From Methanolobus sp. (GTDB lineage: Archaea > Halobacteriota > Methanosarcinia > Methanosarcinales > Methanosarcinaceae), in contig NZ_JADQBY010000021.1 of assembly GCF_016278385.1 (NCBI RefSeq), positions 1 to 36,480 of the forward strand: a stretch of DNA of 36,480 bases. Reading direction: 5' to 3'. The notes below the pieces were generated by a model that was not told where the DNA came from, searched no databases, and saw nothing but the letters and a program-made list of their open reading frames with translations. Each line of letters opens with the position of its first letter. Position 1 is the stretch's first letter. Positions 16,778 to 24,336 of this stretch are shown here, piece after piece. A program made the position numbers and the translations under genes.

Positions 16778-17359
16778 TTGGCAAATTTAGATGTTCAGCG
16801 GTTGCGTAAAAATCTATTGAAATATTATAGTAAATATAATGTATTGCCAATAAGTACGTATGAATTGACAGGTAGCATGGATGCTGGCAGTTGTGCTGGT
16901 GTAATAGATGATATTACTAGTTATCTTCTCAGGCCTGTAGAAAGGAATATACGTCTTGAATTATCACAGATGTTTAAGGAGTGTGAGAATCCAGAGATTC
17001 CGTATTTTGAAGTTGTAATGGATATCATGCAATTCATGAATGAATTTGTGGGTGATTCTCATACGGTTGAACTTATTTTTGCCAGGGTAAATAATGATGT
17101 TGCAAGGAAGAAGCTGGAAGTAGAAGATAAGATCTATTATAAAAGCGATGAATGGAACTCGGGAATAGCTGAAGATGCAATGCAAAAGCTCAGGGATTCA
17201 GGGACAGAAAGGGATTATCAGCTTATGATCGATCTGCTTACAGAAGTACTTTCACACTTTACAAATGAGGAAGGAACAAAGAATGTGCGTATGAAATTGA
17301 ATAATATTATAAAAAATCACAGTCAGCGTGAACTGAATACTCTGGATCTGCATCTTTGA
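16778..17359 (+). CDS. Unrecognised helical protein
   Basis: The product is 193 aa from TTG at 16778, chosen because AGGTGA sits four bases upstream; an earlier in-frame TTG at 16754 directly follows the previous stop but has no such site. The protein is predicted helical and charged, with no Cys pair or nucleotide motif. It is the last gene of the CheF/KaiC/Roadblock run, and a small hairpin shared with the convergent gene follows. No family is recognised. Confidence 0.65.
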   Translation: MANLDVQRLRKNLLKYYSKYNVLPISTYELTGSMDAGSCAGVIDDITSYLLRPVERNIRLELSQMFKECENPEIPYFEVVMDIMQFMNEFVGDSHTVELIFARVNNDVARKKLEVEDKIYYKSDEWNSGIAEDAMQKLRDSGTERDYQLMIDLLTEVLSHFTNEEGTKNVRMKLNNIIKNHSQRELNTLDLHL

Positions 17360-17370
17360 AGAGGACACCA

Positions 17371-17386
17371 TATCCTTTTTTGGATA
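17371..17386. terminator. Hairpin between convergent genes
   Basis: TATCC and GGATA pair around six T, so on either strand a short stem is associated with a U- or A-tract. It lies exactly between two convergent stop codons and may end both transcripts. The stem is only 5 bp. Confidence 0.4.
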
Positions 17387-17396
17387 CAGTTTTAAT

Positions 17397-18074
17397 TCAG
17401 AAAACTATTCCATCATCTGTGATACTGAATTTATGCTTCCCCATGTCAAAGTCGCTTCCTTTTTCCTTTATTATTTCCATGTACCTGTGAGGGGTCTGGC
17501 CATCGTTTTCTATGCCAAGCTGAATTACGGTATCGAACATATAAGGCCATAAACTTGAATACATATCAGAAGCATTAGTTTCACAGGTTACCATTAGTAG
17601 TATGTTTTGTTCATCAAATTCCTGAAGAAGATTCTGAACAAAAGCCCTCAGTTCACACTTATAGAAAGGTCTTTCATCGAATGTACTTTCAATATCTTCT
17701 AATACATTAATAGTGTCTATTACAACTCTGGAAGGTTTATTTTTCAGTATATTTTCATTCAGGTATTCAAAAATTGCAAAGTCTCCTTTTGCCATAACAT
17801 CTGAACTGATGGAGTAAATACTCAGTTTTTCCATAATGTTTATTTCATCATAGAATGAGAATGAGGACAAAGTCCTGATTATTTTATTCGTTGACTCAGA
17901 GAGCATTGAAACATAAGCACATTTTTCTCCCTGCTTTGCGGCATTGAACAAAGACTCCATACATAAATTGGTCTTACCCGTTCCGCATGAACCCGTTACC
18001 AGGATTGAAGATGGCTTGATAAAACCTCCATGTAGAAAACTGTCAAATTTAGGAATATGGGATGGGCTTCTCAT
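17397..18074 (-). CDS. KaiC/ArlH-like ATPase without the catalytic Glu pair
   Basis: The product is 225 aa, about the size of ArlH. It keeps the start pattern IPKFDSFLHGGF, an intact Walker A GSCGTGKTN (about residues 28-36) and Walker B RVVIDTINVL (near 117), but where KaiC proteins have SMEE it reads VSMLSES, so the usual Glu pair is missing. It may bind rather than hydrolyse ATP. It is convergent with the KaiC/Roadblock cluster and divergent from the wHTH/MinD pair. A TATA-like stretch near 18105 implies a very short leader. It is a KaiC-like protein; equivalence to ArlH is not shown. Confidence 0.8.
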   Translation of the reverse strand: MRSPSHIPKFDSFLHGGFIKPSSILVTGSCGTGKTNLCMESLFNAAKQGEKCAYVSMLSESTNKIIRTLSSFSFYDEINIMEKLSIYSISSDVMAKGDFAIFEYLNENILKNKPSRVVIDTINVLEDIESTFDERPFYKCELRAFVQNLLQEFDEQNILLMVTCETNASDMYSSLWPYMFDTVIQLGIENDGQTPHRYMEIIKEKGSDFDMGKHKFSITDDGIVF

Positions 18075-18177
18075 GTGCTTCTATTATTCTCTATGCATTG
18101 ATATTTTATAAGTTTGTCGTAAATCTAAAAAGATTAAGACATTAATCTTCATACTACGGCAAATACATTTAAGCAAC

Positions 18178-18187
18178 TTTATATATT
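18178..18187 (+). promoter_or_regulatory. TATA box of the wHTH/MinD-like operon
   Basis: TTTATATATT lies about 63 bases before the ATG at 18245; transcription is expected near 18208, leaving a leader of about 36 bases. Confidence 0.5.
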
Positions 18188-18244
18188 ATCAGCCCAATTA
18201 AATTGCATATTAAATGCAAAACACTTTTCTGTATGTTGATAATC

Positions 18245-18652
18245 ATGTCTGACCTTCATAATAATAATGGAATTTTGGAATATATGCGTGATATAAACGA
18301 CCGTTTAAAATCACTGGAATTGCGTATGGCTGATCTTGAATCCCGTAATTCATCGCATGTCAATGATAAAATGGCTGCTTTTCTTACAGTTCCAGATTCT
18401 ATCCGTAAGTCTCTGTTTGCTGTTTCTAAACTTACTTCTTGCACAGCAGATGAGGTAAGTGAAATAACAGGAAGGCACCGTTCCATTGAAAATAAATATC
18501 TTAATGAGCTCTACAGGGCCGGATGGCTTGAAAGAGAAAGAAGAGGTAAAAAGATCTATTACTCTTTAAGCAAAAAAGCGGACAATAAGGGTAATGAATA
18601 CTGGTCTGCAGTGGAAGAGGTTGAAAATAAACTTAATCAATTACTTGGGTGA
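18245..18652 (+). CDS. Coiled-coil plus winged-helix DNA-binding protein
   Basis: The product is 135 aa from the ATG at 18245. Residues ~8-35 form a heptad-like helix (ILEYMRDINDRLKSLELR), probably a dimerisation coil. Residues ~50-115 form an ArsR/MarR-like winged helix: SKLTSCTADEVSEITGR, recognition helix IENKYLNELYRAGWL, wing ERERRGKKIYYSLS. It is followed 5 bases later by a MinD-like ATPase, a pairing typical of ParB/ParA-like or FlhG-type regulatory couples. Target unknown. Confidence 0.8.
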   Translation: MSDLHNNNGILEYMRDINDRLKSLELRMADLESRNSSHVNDKMAAFLTVPDSIRKSLFAVSKLTSCTADEVSEITGRHRSIENKYLNELYRAGWLERERRGKKIYYSLSKKADNKGNEYWSAVEEVENKLNQLLG

Positions 18653-18657
18653 ATAAA

Positions 18658-19383
18658 ATGCTTCTAAGTTTCCATTCTTATAAAGGCGGTACCGGGAAAA
18701 CAACATTTGTTGGAAACCTTGGTGTCATGCTTGCACAACAGGGTAAGAAAGTATGTATTATCGATACTGATGTGAATGGACCAGGTTTGCATTCATTGTT
18801 CGATATAAGGTATGGTATGACTTTGATTGATTTTCTACAGGGTCTTTGCAGTGCTGATGATGTTGTTTACAGGTACGATAATAGTGATGTTTACATAGTT
18901 CCTTCAAAAGCCTGTGAGGAAGATATATCTGCTATGTTCAGCACGCCGGGTGAAGCAAGAGAAAAAATGCTGACTCTCATTAAGAAAATAGGGAATAAAT
19001 TAGATATTGATTATTTTCTCTTTGACTGCAGCCCTGGTATTAATAAATCAAGTCTTTTAATTTTAAATATAGTTGATAAGGCAACGATTGTATCGACTAT
19101 TGATGTTCAGGATATAAGGGGTACCTATGTATTGTCAAGTATGTCTGCCAAACTTGGGACTCATGCTTCTCTCCTGTTCAACAGGATTCCCCTAGATAAA
19201 AAAGACGATATCAATGACATAATTATTGATTTCAGTAATAAGCTTGGTACAGAACTTCTGGGACTTGTATCCTATGATGAATCTGTAGCAAAAAACTGGT
19301 CGCGTAAAATAGCCATGAAGGATAATCCGGACTGTGGGTATTGTGACCAGCTGAAAAAGATAGCACAAAAATTGATTCGTTAG
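18658..19383 (+). CDS. MinD/ParA-family ATPase
   Basis: The product is 241 aa from the ATG at 18658, with GGGTGA five bases upstream overlapping the previous stop; a GTG at 18649 is also possible. The deviant Walker A YKGGTGKTTF is at the N-terminus, followed by VCIIDTDVNGPGLHSLF (switch I region) and the Walker B stretch YFLFDCSPGINKSS. Members of the family position cell structures, including flagella (FlhG), or segregate DNA. The C-terminal amphipathic MinD helix is not obvious. It ends in TAG. With the upstream wHTH it forms a two-gene operon near the motility-type genes. Confidence 0.88.
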   Translation: MLLSFHSYKGGTGKTTFVGNLGVMLAQQGKKVCIIDTDVNGPGLHSLFDIRYGMTLIDFLQGLCSADDVVYRYDNSDVYIVPSKACEEDISAMFSTPGEAREKMLTLIKKIGNKLDIDYFLFDCSPGINKSSLLILNIVDKATIVSTIDVQDIRGTYVLSSMSAKLGTHASLLFNRIPLDKKDDINDIIIDFSNKLGTELLGLVSYDESVAKNWSRKIAMKDNPDCGYCDQLKKIAQKLIR

Positions 19384-19408
19384 GACCTTATAGCTATATT
19401 GAGGTCCT
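19382..19408. terminator. Hairpin between convergent genes
   Basis: AGGACCT (19382-19388) pairs with AGGTCCT (19402-19408) across 13 bases that contain a further small palindrome. It covers the end of the MinD-like gene and the end of the convergent gene, consistent with a shared 3' end structure. No U-run is seen. Confidence 0.4.
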
Positions 19409-20065
19409 GTATTCTTCAAGACTTTGGCCGACTATTTTGTCGAGCTCTTCTTTTTCTTCAGGAGTCAGGCTGAAGATCTCTTTTATTTTATTCATGTCGC
19501 TTTGAAGGCAAGGTTCCAGATGTAAGACATTTTCTTTCAGTTTATATCTGAGATCAATTATTTCATCACCTATTTTTCTAATCCTTTTTCCATTAAGTAT
19601 GAATTTGTTGTTGAAAAAAGGAATAAGATCATTTTTAACCTTATTTTCAATTTTGTCTTCGTTTACAATAGTCAGCATAGTACTATCATATTCTCCGCAC
19701 TTGCGGAGCAGGACTGAAAGAAAATGTATATATGGTTTATTGTTTTTTTCTTGTTTAAGGGTGCTCAGGTCTGTAACAAGTATCAGGTGTTTTTTTGTGG
19801 AAAGCAATTTTTCTATTTTGATCATACTACTGGTGAAATTTTTAAATAAGTGAAATGAAGCAGTATTTTCTGCATCTTCATCGGATATTAGATTATTTTC
19901 ATTCCAGCATATTTTGATCAAAGGCAAATTATCTTTAATTATAAGTTCTTGTGCAAATAGGTATACAAGTTTTTCTGCTTCGGCGTTTTCACTATAGCAA
20001 AAAAGTGAACTTTTATCGCGAATTACATCACAAAAATCTATAATTGTTCTAGTCTGATTATTCAT
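19394..20065 (-). CDS. Unrecognised protein, possibly a degenerate KaiC-like domain
   Basis: The product is 223 aa and opens with MNNQTRTIIDFCDVIRDK. The order strand (SSLFCYSEN), helix (EKLVYLFAQELI), strand (LPLIKICW), and later HLILVTDLSTL resembles the secondary-structure order of RecA-like domains with the P-loop lost, but there is no Walker A motif and this is speculative. A coiled C-terminal end (TPEEKEELDKIVGQSLEEY) follows. It is convergent with the MinD-like gene, and the IS element lies upstream of its start, so its original promoter (20066-20220) seems intact. Confidence 0.6.
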   Translation of the reverse strand: MNNQTRTIIDFCDVIRDKSSLFCYSENAEAEKLVYLFAQELIIKDNLPLIKICWNENNLISDEDAENTASFHLFKNFTSSMIKIEKLLSTKKHLILVTDLSTLKQEKNNKPYIHFLSVLLRKCGEYDSTMLTIVNEDKIENKVKNDLIPFFNNKFILNGKRIRKIGDEIIDLRYKLKENVLHLEPCLQSDMNKIKEIFSLTPEEKEELDKIVGQSLEEYRTSI

Positions 20066-20220
20066 AGCTATTTATCTTGCCATTGGGATTTTTTTAATTG
20101 GATATGCATTATCATTATAAAAGGTAGGATTTATATTTTTCTAAATTATCGGTTACACATTATACATTTATCTGTATTTTTTACATATAGTCTCAGGTTC
20201 GTGTAATGTAATACACGTTT

Positions 20221-21367
20221 GAGGATTTCGATATTCCCTCATTTTTGATCATTTAATTATTCAAACTTAATTATATCCTCTCTTTTTTTATCATTTTGTG
20301 TATTTCTCTTCATTTATCCTGATTTTAAGGATAGCTCCCGCTATCCTAAATTGTTTTTTTCTTTTTTAGCGTCCTCAGTTGATCCAGATTAAAAGAAAAG
20401 GCTGTCATCAGCATCTTCACATTCACTCTTTCTACAGTTGTAACAAGAACCTTTCTGGTTTTGAATACTTCTTTTGTCACTGCATACACTCTTTCACAAG
20501 GAACTCTTTGCACACTTATGTTTTCATTTCTGGGGGTATCCATTATTCCTAAAGGGTGCCCTCTTACAGCTCGTTGCATTGTTGCTGCAAAACCTTTTGC
20601 TATTGCTCCAAAATATCCTTTATCTCTATACACCACTTCACCTTTTTCAGACAGATCAACCTGTGAATCGTGACGTGATGCAATTGTTGTCTCAAATCGT
20701 CTGATTAGTTCATAATCTTTATCAATAAGAATATGAAGTTTGTATCTAAAGCGAGATTTTCCATTTTTCTTAGTCTAGGTTCCATCTTTGCTTCTTCTTG
20801 TTTTCGCATTTTTTCCTCTGGGTACATCTGCTTTGGCATGTCCTGAATCTGAGTGAATAAAAGTTGCATCCTGAATCATTTCTTTTTTAATCTTCAAACC
20901 AAGAGCATCAAGCTGATTCTGCATTTCCCCCCATATCGCTTTTTCTTTACCGTTGTCAATAATTCTCTTTCTGAATGACCAGACAGTTGTACTGTCTGGT
21001 ACATATTCAGGAAATCCCAAGAATTTCCAAAAGGATATCCTGTCAATGCACTGCTTTTTAAGTTCAGCATCAGAAAGACTATGCCATGGTTGCAGGACAA
21101 GCATCTTGAACATTACAATAACATCAGCTTCAGGCCGTCCGCATGAAGCTGTTCTGTTTATGTACATTAATTCCAGAATAGGGCTAAAAGGCATCCAATC
21201 TACTAAATATTCAATTTCAGCAAGCTTATCCCCGACAGATTGGAGACGCTTATATTCTTCATTTAAGGCAAAGTCAGTAAAAGAGTTCATGATACTAAAC
21301 TTACTTTGCTAATATTTAATTTTTATTTAATAGTATAAGGTATCGATGGCAGTTTATCGAAATCCTC
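20221..21367 (-). mobile_element. Complete IS5-like insertion sequence
   Basis: The ends carry a perfect 13-bp inverted repeat: GAGGATTTCGATA at 20221-20233 and its complement at 21355-21367. The flanks show a 4-bp target duplication, GTTT, at 20217-20220 and 21368-21371. The element is 1147 bp with one transposase frame on the minus strand, interrupted by a single in-frame UAG. A perfect hairpin AGGATAGC-TCCC-GCTATCCT (20328-20347) sits at the end of the transposase gene and may stop transcription out of the element. Intact ends and duplication indicate a recent insertion. Confidence 0.85.
20346..21290 (-). CDS. IS5-family transposase with one in-frame UAG (possible pyrrolysine)
   Basis: The two halves (21290-20778 and 20774-20346) are in the same frame and separated only by TAG at 20777-20775 (context GGA-ACC-TAG-ACT-AAG). 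Read through, the protein is about 314 aa, the normal IS5 length. DDE features are present on both sides: QDATFIHSDS (first Asp), VVYRDKGYFG (second Asp) and R-x3-E-x6-K in RVPCERVYAVTK. In pyrrolysine-using methanogens UAG can be decoded, and transposases with internal UAG are known there. The frame also ends in UAG, with TAA seven codons later. Otherwise it is a simple nonsense mutant. Confidence 0.8.
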
Positions 21368-21426
21368 GTTTGTTTTTCCGAAAAGGTTAATACCTATTGC
21401 AGCAGACTTTATCCGAGGTGTTTTGT

Positions 21427-21552
21427 ATGTCAAATTTTCACAAAAGAGATTATGAACGTAAAGGTGATAAGAAACACGAAGAACTCGATGCAAAACTATT
21501 GCAGGAAAACCTCGATGACCTCAGGTCCACGGATGGTGAGATCGCAGATTGA
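21427..21552 (+). CDS. Small highly charged protein, 41 aa
   Basis: An ATG at 21427 is preceded by GAGGTG with ideal 6-base spacing. The 41-aa product is hydrophilic (MSNFHKRDYERKGDKKHEE, then an acidic end STDGEIAD) and probably helical. Its TGA overlaps the TTG start of the sulfur-carrier-like gene (TTGA), which argues that it is translated. No family recognised. The IS element lies only 60 bases upstream, so the native promoter may have been displaced. Confidence 0.65.
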   Translation: MSNFHKRDYERKGDKKHEELDAKLLQENLDDLRSTDGEIAD

Positions 21553-21758
21553 CTATAATCAATATTGAAATCATTAATTCGGATATCTCTAATAAACAAT
21601 TAGATGTTCCGGATGAAACAACTTATGAAAAAGTTCTGGACATTCTTGGTATAAACCAGGAAACTGTCCTAATTTTTAAAAAAAAACAGGTTGTCCCTAT
21701 TGATGGAATTGCGGTGCCCGGCAATTTGACTATCATGTGCATTGCTTCACAGGGATAA
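21549..21758 (+). CDS. Ubiquitin-like sulfur carrier (ThiS/MoaD type), ends in QG
   Basis: The product is 69 aa from a TTG that overlaps the previous stop, with GGTGAG nine bases upstream. The pattern of a first strand pair (NIEIINSDISNKQLDV), a helix (TTYEKVLDILGI), short strands (TVLIFKKKQVVPIDG) and the closing LTIMCIASQG fits the beta-grasp ThiS/MoaD/SAMP family. These carry sulfur as a C-terminal thiocarboxylate or become conjugated to proteins, which normally needs a terminal Gly-Gly. Here it is Gln-Gly, so activation by an E1-like enzyme may still occur but is uncertain. No E1-like gene is nearby. Confidence 0.78.
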   Translation: MTIINIEIINSDISNKQLDVPDETTYEKVLDILGINQETVLIFKKKQVVPIDGIAVPGNLTIMCIASQG

Positions 21759-21783
21759 TACTGACCGGACACACTCAAAAACG

Positions 21784-22164
21784 TTACATCTTTTTTGTAA
21801 TATCTTTAAGCTTAGTGATGGCATCCATCGTAGTCTTAGTGTCTTCTATGATCTTCTGTTCATAGTGTTTGATGATATCTTCAACAGGTGCAGAAAGCTT
21901 GTATATCTTTGTAGGTCTGCCCTTTCCGATTGCTTTTTTGTTGTGGATATCAATCCAGCTTCTTTCACGCATGTGCCTCATGGCAACACTAACTTCTGGC
22001 TGTCTCAGACCTGTGCTCATTTCGATCTCCTGGGAGGATGCTTCATTCACGTTTGAAAGGTATGTAAGCGTGGTTGCAACATTCCTTGACATTCCCAGGC
22101 TTTTCAACGCCTCAATGAACTTGTAGTCTGTATCGTCAAGTATCTTTACTTCAAAGTCTTTCAT
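21784..22164 (-). CDS. Winged-helix transcriptional regulator
   Basis: The product is 126 aa. Residues ~18-90 form a MarR/TrmB-like winged helix: NVATTLTYLSNVNEASSQEI, recognition helix LRQPEVSVAMRHMRERSW, wing AIGKGRPTKIYKLS. A C-terminal helix (VEDIIKHYEQKIIEDTKTT) probably dimerises it. It faces the sulfur-carrier gene convergently. Upstream, a TATA box with an adjacent 19-bp inverted repeat suggests autoregulation. Effector unknown. Confidence 0.85.
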   Translation of the reverse strand: MKDFEVKILDDTDYKFIEALKSLGMSRNVATTLTYLSNVNEASSQEIEMSTGLRQPEVSVAMRHMRERSWIDIHNKKAIGKGRPTKIYKLSAPVEDIIKHYEQKIIEDTKTTMDAITKLKDITKKM

Positions 22165-22235
22165 AATTAAATAACCCCTTGTTTAATAGGTGCTCTAATG
22201 AGCTACAGTACTTACTATGTTATTATTATATTTAA

Positions 22236-22263
22236 AGTTATATATGCGCAAATTTAAAGCGCA
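22236..22263 (-). promoter_or_regulatory. TATA box and palindromic operator of the regulator gene
   Basis: On the minus strand TATATAAC (22243-22236) is preceded directly by TGCGC-AAATTTAAA-GCGCA (22245-22263; the arms are perfect inverted repeats). A palindrome touching the BRE/TATA region is a typical archaeal repressor site; binding by the adjacent wHTH protein is inference. It could alternatively be a 3' hairpin of the upstream gene. Confidence 0.45.
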
Positions 22264-22269
22264 CAATAA

Positions 22270-23424
22270 TTAATAATCTGTGCTGAATACGAAATATTCT
22301 TTCGACATCATGCATATATTATTCCTGAGGATTTTAATAGAATCAAAATAAGCATAATTGTTTTCCTTGAACAGTGTCTTTCGTATATGTTTTCCAACGA
22401 TGTCATCACTATTTGGCTGCAATCTGATTACCGTCGATCCTGTGCATATGTGTTTCAGATGTGAAAGTCCATCAATATCTCCATCTGTAATACCAATGAT
22501 GGGTATTCTCAATCTGAATAGTATGTCTCCTGCAATATCAGTGGTATCATCCCCGATCGTTACAGCAACATTTGCATCTCTTATCAGTTCAAATGTCTTT
22601 TCAGCTTCATGGTCAATTAAAACGGCTTTAATTCTTTCATCAGGCTCATGATTCTTTTTTTCTTCACGAACTATATATTTGAACACATTATCTTTTTTGC
22701 GAACAGAAAATTTATTTCCTCTCAAAGGTCCACTTTTTACCCAGCAGCTACGAAGATCAACCGGTGTCCTCTTATTATATCCATGTAATTTTTCCAAACC
22801 GTGTTCTTTTATTCTGGCTCCTTTTATTTCTGTGATGAATCCGTCTTCACTTATTATCTGTATATCTTCAGATTGTGCAAATCCTACAATAATCCCATTG
22901 ATCATTATTTTTTCTCCAGGGTGCACACCGTATACTTTTCTAATGATGCGTTGTCCGTGATCATCGACACTTATGGGGGTCACCATTTCCGGAATAGCTG
23001 TCATTTCAAGTTGGAGGATATTGCTAAGTTTCCGGGCAAATTCCAGGGAATCTAAATTCCATGGCACAATTTTTCCATCGGGCATGCCCGGTCTTTCAAT
23101 ATGTATAAGAGGTCTCACTGTGCGACTTTCAAGCCTGGAGATTACGATATTAGAAAAAAAAAGGCCATTTTCGACTGTTTTTCCATGATTCAGCAAAACA
23201 ACAATATCTTTTGTTCTGAATAATTCTTCGATACAACGACTTGGTTTCAGACTCTTTCTTATATCAATGACGTCTTCAAGATTGGCATCAAGAACTGCTG
23301 TTTTACCAATTGTTCCTGCCATTATGGCAGAGCTATGTCCAAATTCTTTCAGTATTTTAAGGACTTCTTTTGCCATACCGGAATCAACAACATCAGGTCC
23401 GTGGATCACTATACCAATTTCCAT
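22270..23424 (-). CDS. DUF2117-type archaeal protein
   Basis: The product is 384 aa from the ATG at 23424 (MEIGIVIHGPDVVDSGMAKE). The frame is open 35 codons further upstream, but that would overlap the divergent gene, so the internal ATG is preferred. Residues ~1-130 contain HGPDVVDSG, AGTIGKTAVLDANLED and VVLLNHGKTVENG, typical of a family conserved in methanogens and of unknown function. Middle and C-terminal parts contain GVHPGEKIMINGIIVG and VTIGDDTTDIAGDIL, suggesting a ligand-binding second domain. Biochemical role unknown; the family name is recalled, not searched. Confidence 0.72.
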   Translation of the reverse strand: MEIGIVIHGPDVVDSGMAKEVLKILKEFGHSSAIMAGTIGKTAVLDANLEDVIDIRKSLKPSRCIEELFRTKDIVVLLNHGKTVENGLFFSNIVISRLESRTVRPLIHIERPGMPDGKIVPWNLDSLEFARKLSNILQLEMTAIPEMVTPISVDDHGQRIIRKVYGVHPGEKIMINGIIVGFAQSEDIQIISEDGFITEIKGARIKEHGLEKLHGYNKRTPVDLRSCWVKSGPLRGNKFSVRKKDNVFKYIVREEKKNHEPDERIKAVLIDHEAEKTFELIRDANVAVTIGDDTTDIAGDILFRLRIPIIGITDGDIDGLSHLKHICTGSTVIRLQPNSDDIVGKHIRKTLFKENNYAYFDSIKILRNNICMMSKEYFVFSTDY

Positions 23425-23496
23425 AAATAATTCTTTAGGGTCTTTTACAATTATACTTGCCGATAGACTATTATTTTGACAGATGTATTTGGCTAT

Positions 23497-24192
23497 ATGG
23501 GCAATACTCGATTGACATGGCTGGGACATTCGTGCTTTCAGATAGATGCTGGGGGAACGACTATACTTATTGATCCCTTTATTTCAGAAAATCCGAAGGC
23601 TTCGGTCCGGCTTGAAGAGCTGGAACCTGACATTATTGCAGTTACTCATGGTCATAGTGATCATTTTGGTGATACGGTCAGTATAGCACAGAAAACGGGT
23701 TGTACGGTTGTCTGCATCCATGAAATATCCCAGTACCTGAAATCAAAAAGGATAAAGACTTCAGGAATGAATATTGGTGGGAAAATTGAACTTGCTGGTA
23801 TTCATTTCATAATGACCGATGCAAGACATTCTTCTTCGATCGATGAATCTGGCTGGGGATTTGACGGTGGAAGGGCAGCAGGTTTTGTTATAAAGTTCGA
23901 CGATGTTTCAATTTATCATGCAGGTGATACAGCCGTTTTTGGAGATATGGATCTTATATCAAAGCTTTATCATCCTGATGTTGCTATTCTTCCTATTGGG
24001 GGACGCTATACTATGGATGCAAAAGATGCTGCATTTGCAGTTGAGATGTTGCGCCCTAAGATTGCCATTCCCATGCATTACAATACGTACGATGTTATCT
24101 CACAAGACCCAAACATTTTTGCTCAAAATGTAAAATCGTTATCTACTGCAGATGTCATTATTATGGAAATCGGCAGCTACATAATTTTATAA
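23497..24192 (+). CDS. Metallo-beta-lactamase-fold hydrolase, UPF0173 family
   Basis: The product is 231 aa from the ATG at 23497 (a TTG seven codons earlier is possible). It starts as family members do, LTWLGHSCFQID, and has the metal motif THGHSDHFGD, then DARHSSS, YHAGDTAVFGDM and IPMHYNTYD: the full set of His/Asp ligands for a dinuclear site. The length is normal. It is divergent from the DUF2117-type gene with a ~70-base gap. Substrate unknown. Confidence 0.9.
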   Translation: MGNTRLTWLGHSCFQIDAGGTTILIDPFISENPKASVRLEELEPDIIAVTHGHSDHFGDTVSIAQKTGCTVVCIHEISQYLKSKRIKTSGMNIGGKIELAGIHFIMTDARHSSSIDESGWGFDGGRAAGFVIKFDDVSIYHAGDTAVFGDMDLISKLYHPDVAILPIGGRYTMDAKDAAFAVEMLRPKIAIPMHYNTYDVISQDPNIFAQNVKSLSTADVIIMEIGSYIIL

Positions 24193-24269
24193 GGTAGTAT
24201 GTATAAATGATTGTATTTTAATATATATACTACAGATAGGTTTATATTTCATTATGTCAAAACTACCAT

Positions 24270-24336
24270 AGGCAAAAGTCGAGTTACATTTATAATATAA
24301 CTTATCCCCTCATTTCTCGTCATACGGCTTTTGCCT
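24270..24336. other. Long-range inverted repeat; possible structured RNA
   Basis: In the 400-base gap before the kinase remnant, AGGCAAAAGTCG (24270-24281) and CGGCTTTTGCCT (24325-24336) are complementary in 11 of 12 positions across 43 bases. Inside, GTTA...TAAC and CGAG...CTCG could form further helices. The rest of the gap (24193-24599) is extremely AT-rich, with several TATA-like runs and no open frame I can support. It could be a terminator for the hydrolase gene, a small RNA or a degenerate miniature element. Confidence 0.35.

Noticed and set aside
20328-20347. PYLIS-like element directing UAG decoding
   Set aside because: The hairpin begins at the terminal UAG rather than after the internal one, and better fits a 3' end structure of the transposase mRNA.
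23425-23529. Upstream extension of the DUF2117-type gene by 35 codons
   Set aside because: Would overlap the start of the divergent hydrolase, and the family-like start MEIGIVIHGPD is at the internal ATG.
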